From Spinacia oleracea (taxonomy: Eukaryota; Streptophyta; Magnoliopsida; Caryophyllales; Amaranthaceae), in the NCBI RefSeq assembly GCF_020520425.1, contig NC_079487.1, forward strand, positions 111,634,141 through 111,698,140: a stretch of 64,000 nucleotides of DNA, read 5' to 3'. How positions within the stretch are numbered: position 1 is the stretch's first letter; the number at the start of each line of letters is the position of its first letter. Under the pieces are notes generated by a model. It was not told the DNA's origin, made no database searches, and saw only the letters and a list, made by a program, of their open reading frames with translations. Of this stretch, positions 35,453-47,420 are shown in pieces. The translations under genes were made by a program, and so were the position numbers.

Positions 35453-36010
35453 GGCAAATTTGCAAAAAAGGACCTTTTATAACTCAAATTTTGCGAGAAA
35501 TGACCTTATATAATTTTTTTTTGCGAAAACACACCTTAAAGTAATTTTTTTTTGCGAGAAAGGACCTAAGGGAAGTTTCCGGCATTGTCTGAGCTTTTCC
35601 GGCCATTGACTTGCACGTGAGCAACACGTGTGGCTTACGTTGGCTAAAGACATTGATTTTCCTGAGTCTTGAATTTTCAAACTTGATTTTATTTCGATTT
35701 TTTTTTTCAACTTTAGGTTTTAAAGCTTAGAATTTTGGAGGAAATTTGGGTGTGATTAGCAAAATAAAGTCACACGCACTTTTCACGTGCAAGTCAATGC
35801 CCGAAAAAGCTCAGTCAATGCCGGAAATTTCCTTTTGGTTGTCTTTCGCAAAAAAAAATTACATTAAGGTGTGATTTCACAAAAAAAATAAATTATAAGG
35901 TCCTTTCTCGCAAAAAAATTAACATTAAGGTGTGATTTCACAAAAAAAAATATATAAGGTCCTTTCTCGCAAAATTTGAGTTATAAAAGGTCTTTCTTAA
36001 CAAATTTGCC
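35453..36010. mobile_element. Second Harbinger-like foldback element, inside a TAA microsatellite
   Basis: Long inverted repeats: AAGGCAAATTTGCAAAAAAGG and onward at 35451 pairs with the sequence ending ...AACAAATTTGCCTAA near 36013. AATTTTGCGAGAAA and TTTCTCGCAAAATTT pair further in. The element lies between two (TAA)n stretches, so its presumed TAA duplication cannot be told apart from the microsatellite. The core contains CACGTG twice (near 35611 and 35625) and no coding region. Confidence 0.7.

Positions 36011-36060
<50 letters not shown>
36011..36060. repeat. (TAA)n microsatellite
   Basis: About 16 uninterrupted TAA units directly right of the foldback element; a shorter, imperfect run lies on its left (35430-35452). 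Confidence 0.95.
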
Positions 36061-36069
36061 GCATTACTA

Positions 36070-36479
36070 CTCCCTCCGTTTCTTTTTGTTGTATCCGTTT
36101 CCATTTTAAGCGTTTCATATTGTTGTATCCATTTAGAATCTATTCTATTTTTGGACATACATTTTATCCTAAAATACCCTTACATTTCTATCTAATTACT
36201 AAAATACCTAAAGATTCTACCCATATTCCCACCTAATTTTCCCCACCCATAATATTTAATTCTTTTCCCTTCCCCATATACCCACTCTCTCACCTCCTTT
36301 ATCACCCATCATTATTACTCCTCTCTCTTACCTTATTTCTTTATTATATTCTCACTCCTTTATTTATTATAATCTCTTATACCCAATCATTACACTTATA
36401 CCCATACAAACTAATATTTCAATTTTCTTAAAAACCACACCAGATTCCAAATGGATACATCAAAAAGAAATGGAGGGAG
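36070..36479. mobile_element. Stowaway-type MITE, 410 bp
   Basis: Inverted ends CTCCCTCCGTTTCTTTTTGT and the reverse ATCAAAAAGAAATGGAGGGAG, bordered by TA (36068-36069, 36480-36481). The interior is AT-rich with no coding frame. Confidence 0.85.
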
Positions 36480-37103
36480 TACCATTTATTGTACCGTTGT
36501 ACGTACATATCAAAGAACCGGAGAATGTTTTTCTTATGATTTTAAAATACACACGAAAAATACTCTAGTGTTAATTCACGTTGTAAGCAAAAATTTGTTT
36601 GACAATTGTGTTCTTACTTTGTGTTACTTTGCATTAGTGTTAATTCACATTGTAAGCAAAAATTTGTTTGACAATTGTGTTCTTACTTTGTCTATTAACA
36701 TTGTATGTCACACTAATTTATTTTTTTTATTTAATCTTCCCCTTTTATTGAGTTTAAACACATTATTTATTTGGTAGGAGTGTGAATCAATTTCAGTATA
36801 AACTAAGACCAATTAGTTGAAAAAAAAACTAAGACCAATTAAATCGTTGTTAGATCTTTTACTAGGTCGAGAAATAATCTTCACAAAACAATGATAATGG
36901 AAATTAGTTTACCCTTGTTACATCAAAGAATTCCTACAAAAACTCCATCTAGTACTTACCATACACTCGCGTCGTAGCCAATAAAAACCCACTGGTTCTA
37001 AAACAAATTCAAACAACCGCCAAAACCCCAAAACCACCTTCCTTCCTTTCTCTCTCCTCCCTCCTCTGTAACAAACTCTCCCTCTCTCTGCAACTCACTT
37101 CCA

Positions 37104-37112
37104 CTATAAAAT
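37104..37112 (+). promoter_or_regulatory. TATA box of the GH17 gene
   Basis: CTATAAAAT lies about 80 bases upstream of the ATG at 37187, after a CT-rich leader stretch typical of plant genes. Confidence 0.6.
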
Positions 37113-37186
37113 TCCACTGTAACAAACTTCCCTTCCACTTTCTCTCTCTTACGAACACCATTTTTAAGCTCTCCAACATTACAACA

Positions 37187-38335
37187 ATGGCGTCCATTAC
37201 CCAGGATTTCTCTCTCCTCTTCCTCGTCTTGCTTATCATCTTCACTTCCATTTCCTCCACCACCTCAACACCCATTCTCGGCGTAACAATCCACCACCAC
37301 CCGCAATCCACCACCCCTGAACACATTGCCGCTGCTATCACCCGTCGCAAAATTGCCGCCGTCCGACTCATCGACCCAGACCCAAACCTCATCCGAGCCT
37401 TCTCATACTCCTCTGTATCTCTCCTCCTATCCATTCCAAATACCCTCGTTTCTTCTCTGGCCTCCAACCGCTCCAACGCCGCCGTTTGGCTCTACACTCA
37501 CGTCGTCCCTTTCTATCCTCGCGCCAACATCTCCGTTATCTCCGTCGGCTCTGACGTCCTCTCCTCCTCCTCCGACCTCGCCGACGACATCCTTCCCGCT
37601 ATTCGAAACGTTCACGTCGCACTTCACGAGCTCGGTATTCGTAAAATCTCTGTTTCCACCACTTTCTCTCTGATCCCTCTGCTCACCTCCGCCTTCCCGC
37701 CTTCTTCTGCGGAGTTCGAAGAACCGGTAAACGACGTCGTCGTCCGACCATTGCTCGAATTTTTGGACGAGGCCAACTCCTCCTTCTTGGTGAATATTCA
37801 CCCTTATGATCTCTACCGCTTGAACTATGAGATTGTACTTGGGTTTGCTCTGTTTCAAGAAAGTCCGTACAATTTCATGGACGACTCCACCACCGGAGTC
37901 CGGTACCAGAATCTCTTTGATACAATGATCGACGCGGTTCTTTCGGCAATGGCAGTCGCCGGACACGAGAATATTCCGTTGATCATAACGGAAACGGGGT
38001 GGCCGAGCTCGCCCGGGACCAATGAGGAGAACAATGCCAACCAGGTGTTCGCTGAAATGTATCTGAAAGGGTTGACCAAACATTTGAAATCCGGGGTTGG
38101 TACACCTCTGAAGAAAGATGGTGTTTCTGAGGTTTACATCTATGAGATGTTTGACAGGGAAAGGGGTCAAGGGAACAGCAGTGGACTAACCAGGCAATGG
38201 GGGATATTCTACCCTAACTTGACCAGCAAGTATGAGCTTGATTTAAGTGGGTCCTCACGAATTTCTGAGAGCAAAGGTTTGTTGACTATTCTCTCAGTTT
38301 GCTTGATGATGGCTGTTCTTGATTTACTGGTGTAA
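37187..38335 (+). CDS. GH17 beta-1,3-glucanase-like protein, probable GPI-anchored, catalytic acid replaced
   Basis: Glycoside hydrolase family 17 proteins cut beta-1,3-glucan (callose) in the cell wall and at plasmodesmata. This gene is a single intronless frame of 382 codons. Residues 1-27 are a signal peptide, and residues 362-382 (LLTILSVCLMMAVLDLLV) form a hydrophobic tail after a small-residue stretch, as for a GPI anchor. No X8/CBM43 domain is present. Family motifs are PAIRNVHVAL, FLVNIHPY, NLFDTMIDAVLSAM and the nucleophile motif IITETGWPS (E269). The usual VGNE motif with the acid/base Glu reads VGSD (D123), and the N-terminal substrate motif GVNYG reads GVTIHH. It is therefore probably weak or inactive as a hydrolase, and may be a binding or regulatory relative. 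ATG context CAACAATGGCG is good for plants. Confidence 0.9.
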   Translation: MASITQDFSLLFLVLLIIFTSISSTTSTPILGVTIHHHPQSTTPEHIAAAITRRKIAAVRLIDPDPNLIRAFSYSSVSLLLSIPNTLVSSLASNRSNAAVWLYTHVVPFYPRANISVISVGSDVLSSSSDLADDILPAIRNVHVALHELGIRKISVSTTFSLIPLLTSAFPPSSAEFEEPVNDVVVRPLLEFLDEANSSFLVNIHPYDLYRLNYEIVLGFALFQESPYNFMDDSTTGVRYQNLFDTMIDAVLSAMAVAGHENIPLIITETGWPSSPGTNEENNANQVFAEMYLKGLTKHLKSGVGTPLKKDGVSEVYIYEMFDRERGQGNSSGLTRQWGIFYPNLTSKYELDLSGSSRISESKGLLTILSVCLMMAVLDLLV

Positions 38336-39740
38336 GCACAATTTATCAACTGTTACTGAGAATTGATACCTTATATTTCTGGGAGAATATGAATTTTGGT
38401 TTGATTTAGATCAATTCGACTTTTCTATTTTTTATGTTTTATTTTTCTTCTTCTAAGCTTTTATGTTCCCTAAGTCTGTTGTTAGATGTTTGAGTGTTGG
38501 ATGTAATGAAGAGAATTTGGTGAATAATGAAGAGGGAGTAGTGTGGAAAGTCGAAATCAATAATGGTTGTTGTTAATTACCGGTTTAGAGAAGTAGGGAA
38601 CATCAGTGTACTGTGTTGAGGAGCAATTGTTGATACTGATTACTGTAAATCTTTGATACACAGTGAAATGATATCTAGTTTTAAAGTTTTTGGAGAATTT
38701 CTGGTGTTTTTATTCACAATTTCATTGTTTCTTTGGATGCCATTGCTTTCTGCTGACTTTTGTTGCATATCAACTTCACTTTAAATTAGCTTTTGCATAT
38801 TTCTGCTGTTGGTTTTATTTCAGTTATACGATATTGTGATTTTGGGCATAAAGGAAGTATAGCTAGATTGTTTGAAGAATGGATATACTATTAGGGGTTT
38901 GTTTAATTGTTCCTAATCTTTTGACATGCATGTTTGTTTCTTTCCTGGATTAAATAGAATCAATGTTACTGATCTGTCTAAGCTCCAGTGTTGGATTTAC
39001 TCATTGAAACTCGAACTTTTTGTGTAAAAGTAGCTGAAGTTTACCTTAATGTTTAAGTTATGAAGATGTAAGATCTAGGCAGCCGACTCCATTGATTCGT
39101 GTATGTCCAGAAACCTGATTGTATGTTTCCCATCTTGAACAATCCAATTCAACCCTTGTTTTCAATGTTTTGGTAAAACTGTCCCTAGATTGCATTAGTT
39201 GTAGGGTTTCTGTCAAAACTTTAAACTTGAGAAGACTAGAATTAACCTATTAATTTGAAAATCTTAAGTTAGATTCGGCTTTCTTTGATTCCTGGTTCTC
39301 ATTGTTAAAACTCCTCTGAATATATGTTTTCCCTTTAGCCTGAGTAATTAAGACAATTTTTGGATCTTAATCCGTGTATGAACTTTGAATCAGTAGTCCA
39401 ATCCATCTTAAGCATTGTGGTGTTGTTGTTAAATGTTAGAGGTGTTGAATTGTGTACTCTTGATATAGCATCTGCTAGGACTGGTGCTCTTAGAACAATG
39501 CTTACTTTGCAGATAGGATATAAAAGGACTACTGTTTTAATATTAGCATCTTGCTGTTGAAGTACATATCAGCCATCTGATTATCTGAATGCTGAAGTTC
39601 ATCTCATTCTCAGCCAATGAAATGCTGAATCTCAAAAATGAACCTTCTTCACTGATACAGCTAACAACATAATCCTTGCAAAGGGAAGGGAATTCAACTG
39701 TATCTAATTCTACATTATTAGACATTACTACTTGGACCAG

Positions 39741-39778
<38 letters not shown>

Positions 39779-40257
39779 AGGGAACGAAAAGGAAACCTGT
39801 GAGCCGGGGTGTAAGATCGAGTTCAAAAGGCGACTATACAGGTTCACGATTTTCATGCTCAGAAGTCCGAACTTTGAACTCCCAACTCAGAACCCAATAC
39901 ACCAACGCAGAGTATTGTGCATCACCATAAGTCCTTAATTAACGAAGTTTCCCTTCAGTAAACTAGCTGTATGATTTTGCTATGAATAATTAATCGTACA
40001 AATCAGCACACTCAAAGTAGGAAGGAAGTTGTATACTTGTTTTTTTTAGTTCTCAAATGTTGTTTAAGTGTTTAGACTCTAGAAATTGAATTTCAACTCA
40101 ATTGGTGGTACAAACTTGGACGGTCGTGTAAATAATTTCAATTTTTTGAGTATTGACTCCCATGAAAATGTTTGTTTTAAATTACTTTCTCCTTTTTACT
40201 ATCTTTTGTTCTTTTGTATTCATACTACGTAACAATTGCCACAATTTTTAAGAATAA
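38336..40257. other. 3' UTR and intergenic region after the GH17 gene
   Basis: About 1.9 kb without a supportable gene. It contains a run of 36 A (39741-39776). No clear target duplication surrounds the A-run, so I cannot say whether it is the tail of a retroposed copy or simple expansion. Confidence 0.5.
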
Positions 40258-40313
40258 CTAGTTTTTGGGCCCGGGCGATGTTCGGGTTACTACATTAATG
40301 ACATTCACATTTA

Positions 40314-40394
<81 letters not shown>

Positions 40395-40520
40395 AATAAC
40401 ATAAACACATGTAATAGCTTAGTGGTAAAGGCTTTATTGTTTATAAGTATTATGTTTTAAACTCGTCAATAGGCTCGTCAGTCGAATTTCTCCGACCTAT
40501 GTCCCAACCTAAAGTGTTTC
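40258..40520. repeat. Dispersed repeat starting ACTAGTTTTTGGGCCCGGGCGATG
   Basis: Starts with an ACTAGTTTTTGGGCCCGGGC-type motif, followed by GTTACTACATTAATGACATT, the AT microsatellite, and AACATGTAATAGCTTAGTGG. A second copy of both outer parts is found at 58770-59520, and a related start at 57452. The TAGCTTAGTGGTAAAGG part looks like a tRNA box A. The family is unknown to me. Confidence 0.55.
40319..40386. repeat. (AT)n microsatellite
   Basis: About 34 perfect AT units within the dispersed repeat; likely polymorphic between accessions. Confidence 0.97.
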
Positions 40521-40843
40521 TAAATACTATATATATCATTATTCATTTGTTATCGCATACTTGTAGTATGTTTTACACTTGTCAAAAGGTAGGCCGGCCG
40601 GTCGAATTTCATGTCGTCAACCTAATTTTTCGTGTCCTATGTGGTTTTTTTTTAACTTCGTACGAATTGTAATTTCGATGCCTTTTAAAATATTTGCTTC
40701 ACCTGTGTTGGGTTTGATCTGGGTCAAGTTTGGATTTCACTACGTACTTAAGTTGTTTTCACCCGGCCATGTTGACTTGATTCGTAAACCTAATTTCAGG
40801 GTTTACAGTGTGTTTCTTAAGTAACAATTCATAATTTTTGTAA

Positions 40844-42220
<1,377 letters not shown>

Positions 42221-42685
42221 TTTTTGTAATTGTCAAAAGCAAATCATATTTTTTCTACGGGCTTGTTTTGCGGTAGCGTTTGAGGTAGCGGGTATTGTTT
42301 TGACTTAGCCAATAGCTCCTTGTAAAATTTGTTAGTGTTTGGCATGGTCAGCTTAATTAGGTAACAGTTAACGGCAGAGGTAGCGGTTGGGTTGTAGATT
42401 TTGTCAAATCTTGCAATTAGTAGCATCCAAAGGTAGCAGGTAACATTTGATATTGTAGTAAAGTTTTAAATGTGTGTGTTTTGCGGTAGTATTTGAGGTA
42501 GCGAGTAGCGTATTGATCTAGTCAAGACTTTACTTATAAAATTTGTAAATGTTTGGTTAGACAACAGTTAGCGGTAAAGGTAGCGATTTGGTAGCTTTTT
42601 TCAAACATTAAAGTATCAACGTTCAAAGGTAGTCGGTAGCATTTGATAAATTTGTACGAAATAGTAAAGTTTTAAATAACATGTA

Positions 42686-43737
42686 TTTTTTCATGAAATG
42701 CCCCTGAGGTTTGCAATAATGCACCAAATACCCATGCGCGTTTCAAAATTCATAGAATACCCCTATTTAAACTTAAAGTGCACCAAATACCCTTGGATTT
42801 AACGGCCGTTAGTATTCCGTTAGTTTTAATTTACGTTTATGCCCTTATTCACCCAATATTCTACATTTTAACTTTTAAAAAAAAAAAAATCTAATTTCTT
42901 CTCTCTCCTCTCATCTCCTCTGTTGTTTCTGACCCTTCTTAAATACTCGCCCCTCTTCTTCTTCTTCTTTATCGTTTCTCTTCGATCTCTCGCCACCTTC
43001 TTCTCCTTCCTTCGCTGCTACCGCGCTTAGTCCTCTCCTTTCAATGAATTTCTCCGATAAAATGGATTCGCCGGACGTCCTCTCCTCTCGCCGCCAACTT
43101 TCAACCTTCGTCTGCGAAAATGGTGGATTCGTCGGACTTTCCACCACCTGCACCATCAAATTACCGGAAGAAGCAGCTTGTATTTCTAGGTAATTTGAGG
43201 TGAATTAATGTCTAAATTAATCCTAATTAACACCTAATGAAACCTAATTAACTCTAAATCCCCTCTCTCCCCTCACCGTCCTCTCTCCTCTCAATCTCAC
43301 ATCTCTTTTTCCTGGGTATCAAAATGGTGAACCAACCACAATTTTTCCTTCTTCAAACCATCTTCCTCAAAGATCAATTGCTAACTCAGATCCCCAAATA
43401 ATCGAACCCAAATTTTCGAGTGAATTGAAATCGTGAATTGAAGTTTGATGAAGAAGGGGAGGTTTAAGACGATGACGAATGGTGATGATGATACTGCGGC
43501 GGCGGTACTGAGTAGTGAATTGAAGATGAAATTGAAGTTGCCGATGATGAAGACAGCAGGACATGAATTCATATTTCTGTTGAAATTGAAGATGCTGAAT
43601 TCAGATTTCATGTTGCCCCTATTTTCTGGGCTGATTATTTTTGCGAATTTGGGGTTGGATTCGAAGAACGGAGAACAAAAATAGATAGAGTAGAGAGCAT
43701 AGAGGGTAGCACAACAATTAAGAGAGAATACGGAACT

Positions 43738-43776
<39 letters not shown>

Positions 43777-44401
43777 AGATTTTCGTTCTCGAATTCGTTC
43801 TTCAGCATTTATGTTCTTCTTTTTGGTTCGAGGGAACATATGAAATTAGAGGAGATTTTGGAGCAACATTTGTTTGTGTTTTTCAGATTTTTTATTTTCG
43901 TTTTCCTATTTTAAATTTTGGAATTGAGTTCTTCGTGAGCATAGAATAGCAGTGGCAGCAGCAAGGGTCGAAAAATAGCAGAATTTAGGTAGATTAGAGA
44001 GAGATTATAGACACTAGAATTCGAATTTGTAGTTTAGAATTTTGATTTTAGGAATTAAACTCTCAAAATTTAATATTCTCTTCTTCAATATTATGGGTTT
44101 TGTTCTTCAATTTTCAGATGTACAGTTCTTCAATTTTGGGCTTCAAAATCAATTATTAATTGTATAAGCTTTTTGGGTATTTGGTGCAAAAAACTTTATA
44201 AATAGGTGTATACTATGCAAAAAGTTTATAAATAGGTGTATTTGGTGAATTATAAGCATGACTTAACGGAGGACTAACGGAAAATCATAATAGGGGTATT
44301 TGGTGAACAGGTTTGAAAAAATAGGGGTATTATATGAATTTTGAAACGCGCAGGGGTATTTGGTGCATTATTGCAAACCTCAGGGGTATTTCATGAAAAA
44401 A
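42686..44401. mobile_element. Long-inverted-repeat element (MULE-like)
   Basis: Arms start TTTTTTCATGAAATGCCCCTG (42686) and end CAGGGGTATTTCATGAAAAAA (44401). They contain inverted copies of GGTTTGCAATAATGCACCAAATACC and AACGGNNNTTAGT. The arms are over 100 bases. No 9-bp duplication is visible, so the MULE assignment rests on the long arms alone. The interior carries a CT-rich leader-like stretch and an open frame beginning MNFSDKMDSPDVLSS (from about 43044) that may be a captured first exon of an unknown gene, plus 34 T (43741-43774). Confidence 0.6.
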
Positions 44402-44620
44402 CCGTAGATTTTAATGTATTTTATAATATCAACCAGTATTTTTACTGAATATTCATAATAGTTAACCGCTTCATTGACAGCTAACTGTTACACGCAACTG
44501 TAACAACTAGTTTTTACCCACTACTATTATTCGCTCCCTGCAATTTAACTACTAACTCCTACCACTAGTTTTCTCGAGTCGGTTTAATTATGAGTCAGTT
44601 AGGTTGGGTTATCTCGAGTT

Positions 44621-45510
44621 TAGGGATGTTAATGGGGCGGGACAGATGCAGATGTAGGTCCCTTCGAACCCATCTCCGCCTAAAATTTTTATCCTTATCT
44701 CTGCCCCATCACCCATGGCGGGTACAAAATTCATCCCCATCCCCGCCCCAACGGGTATAAATTAAAATCCATCCCCGTCCTACCTCCCGCCTGGATATCC
44801 ATCCCCGTCTAGTCCCGCCCCATATCCGCCTAGTTTTTCTTATTTAGCAAACACTTGAAAACATAATGAAAAAATGTACTTTCCATAACAAAAATTTCAA
44901 AAAAAAAAAAAAAAACACTAAATTCATATTGTCACATATAAACAAATCTAAACACATAAATAAATTGTTCAACTTTATATCTTTTAAAAAAATATCAATT
45001 CACGTTGGAAAGAATACTTGGATGGGATGGCCGACGGGTGGAGATGAGGCGGGACGGATCAAACACAAAATCCACACCCGTCACATCATCATAGCGGTTA
45101 CAAATTTTACACCCAATCACCCGTCAAACCTACCTCCATCCTCACCTACTTGAGGAGGCTTTCTGAATCTATACTGGGTATACCATTAAAATGGTATACT
45201 AAGGGCAAAATAGTAACTTCAGTTGGTATATTAAGGGCTAAATGGTAAGTTCCAGTAATAAATTGAGTCTGGCCCACGAAAAATAACATTTATTTTTGAC
45301 TTGTAAGTACCAAACTATGTTGTTTGGAACCAAATAAAAATAAAATCACGTTACCAAACTATGTTGTTTGGTATCACATGAGAAAATATAACTACTTTTC
45401 TTGTACCAAACTATGTGGTTTGATACTAAATAAAATTACAGAATATTAGTATACCATTTCAATGGTATACCTAGTATAGATTAAGACTTCCTCCCTACTT
45501 GAGACGGATA
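44621..45510. mobile_element. hAT-like GGGGCGGG-family element, right end lost, interrupted
   Basis: Starts TAGGGATGTTAATGGGGCGGG, as in the complete copy at 45782, and shares CATCACCCATGGCGGGTACA and AACGGGTATAAATTAAAATCCATCC. The right part (45020-45145) continues after a small MULE-type insertion as CTACTTGAGACGGAT, then fades out without a terminal repeat. Confidence 0.65.
45155..45494. mobile_element. Small MULE-type MITE with 9-bp duplication, 340 bp
   Basis: Flanked by CTACTTGAG at 45146-45154 and 45495-45503. The ends are imperfect inverted repeats containing AATCTATACTGGGTATACCAT and ATGGTATACCTAGTATAGATT. Inside, the palindromic motif ACCAAACTATGTTGTTTGGTA occurs three times with small changes. 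It lies inside the hAT-like element that begins at 44621. Confidence 0.68.
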
Positions 45511-45585
45511 CAGAACACACAAATTCTTATTTACAATGGGTGTACAATATTGTACAATAAATATTGTACACCAAAGTAAAAGTTA

Positions 45586-46553
45586 CTCCATCCGTCCCGG
45601 AATACTCGACCCGGTTTGACCGGCACAGAGTTTAAGGGACTTGAATTGACTTATTTAATTTAATAGGTAGTAGTTGATAGTGGGGTATTATTTTAATGTA
45701 GTTAGTGGGATGTGGATTAAGAGGTGGGGTTGGGGGAGAGCAGGGGTTGAATTTTTAATTATTTTTTGTATGGAGTAGGGGTAGGGATGTCAATGGGGCG
45801 GGGCGGATGCGGATGTAGGTCCCTCCATCCCCATCCCCACCTAGAATTTTCATCCCCATCCCCGCCCCATCACCCATGGCGGGTACAAAATTCATCCCCA
45901 TCCCCGCCCCAACGGGTGTAAGCTAAAATCCATCCCCGCCCCGCCACCCAACTGGGTATCCATCCCCGTCTTATCCCCGCTTCATACCCGCGCTAATACC
46001 CGCCTAATTTTTCTTATTTAGCAAACATTTGCCATATATACGGAGTAATTAAAGTTAACTATAGAAAAAAAATACCTTATGACTAAAGTAAACTATATAA
46101 TCGAAAAAAATACTCGTCATAACAAAAAAAATCCAAACAAAAAACATAAAAATCTCACCTAAATTTATATTATCACATAAAGATGCAAATAAATCCAAAT
46201 TCACCCATCACCCATGGCGGGTATGAAGCGGGACGAGTAGGGATGGGGCGGGGCGAGTGGGGATGGGGCAGGGGCGGGTTCAACATAAAATCCACACCCG
46301 CCCCATCACCCATGGCGGGTACGATTTTTATACCCATCCCCGCCCCATCACCCGCCTACTTGGGGCGGATGCGGGGCTGGTCTCCCACAAAACCCGCCCC
46401 ACTGACATTCCTAAGTAGGGGGTAGGTGGGTTAATAGGGGTGGAGTGAGAAATAATATAATATTGTTAGAATATTTCCATTTTTGGAAACAGGTCAAGTA
46501 TTAAGGGACGGCCCGATAAGAAAAACATGTCAAGTATTTCGGGACGGAGGGAG
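45586..46553. mobile_element. Stowaway-type MITE, interrupted by a hAT element
   Basis: Ends CTCCATCCGTCCCGGAATACT and AGTATTTCGGGACGGAGGGAG bordered by TA (45584-45585, 46554-46555). Without the insert it is about 330 bases and is the reverse-orientation relative of the outer element at 23723-25543. Confidence 0.83.
45782..46413. mobile_element. hAT-type non-autonomous element, 632 bp, perfect 8-bp duplication
   Basis: Inverted ends TAGGGATGTCAATGGGGCGGG and CCCGCCCCACTGACATTCCTA, flanked by AGTAGGGG on both sides (45774-45781, 46414-46421). Subterminal CCCATCCCCGCCCC and CACCCATGGCGGGT motifs repeat many times and are probably transposase-binding sites. No transposase. Confidence 0.88.
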
Positions 46554-46555
46554 TA

Positions 46556-47420
46556 ACTCAAAATGCTTAAAATTAGCCCCACTGACGTCACTACTCGAGT
46601 CTTTTAGTCGATTTATGATGTTAAAAAATTAACACAAATCATCCCAGCAGGCCCCACCCCGAGAGAAATCTGAGTCTCTCAAAAAGAAAAGGTAAATAAG
46701 AATTAAGAAAGGCCTCTGTCTCCCGATCGTCGTCTCTCAAAATTTATTCCTCAGATCTTCCAATCTTCAACCCAAAACATTAAGGAGAGAGAAAGTGGAG
46801 CAGATTGAGACAATTTTCAGGTTTGAAATCTCTGGTTGGAGCTCTTTTATCTCAATCGCAGCATCCAATTCTTCTCCCTTATCTCAGGTACATTAACAAT
46901 TTTAGGGTTTTTGATTTTGCATTCACTTCCTTTTTTTCTACTGATTCTCAATTTTTAGGGTTTTAAAAGTGTAATCTTGCTTACTGTTACGGTATTCTTA
47001 ATGTAATAGGCAATTGTTTGAACTAAATTGTTTGGGAATTTTGCTCAGCATCTGGGTCAAATTCAGTTTATCTTATCAGCTTTTATCATAATTGTCCATT
47101 AATTATGAGTACTCCGTATAAAGGTTTCAAAACCTTTAATTTATGAATTACATGTCAAATTTATTCTTCTAGGTTAAGACCGTTGGTGTCCGATTGATTT
47201 AAATTTTTGGAGTGACGGAGTTCTATGCAGATGATGAGACTCACTTATCACTCGATAATGTTGAATTGCTTAATGAGTAATAAAATAAATGTTCTCCAAT
47301 TCAATCAATTAGCAGATCATACTGAATTTGAGCTATTTTTATTTGTATGTGATGACTATGTAGGTGTAGAATTGTAATATTTCTAAGTCAATCGGTGATT
47401 GCTTATTGTGTTAAACCATC
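46556..47420 (+). promoter_or_regulatory. Promoter and probable 5' UTR with intron of EMC8/9
   Basis: A CT-rich leader (from about 46720) is followed by CTCAGGTACATT (near 46883), a good donor site. An acceptor TATGTAG near 47363 is possible, so the 5' UTR may be spliced before the ATG at 47421. No other coding exon is seen here. Confidence 0.4.

Noticed and set aside
37009-38170. Long minus-strand frames opposite the GH17 gene (155 and 247 codons)
   Set aside because: Antisense shadows of a real gene with biased codon use; composition is Arg/Gly-rich without domains.
39676-39938. Lys-rich open frames at 39676-39938
   Set aside because: They are translations of the 36-base A-run with its flanks; no homology or gene structure.
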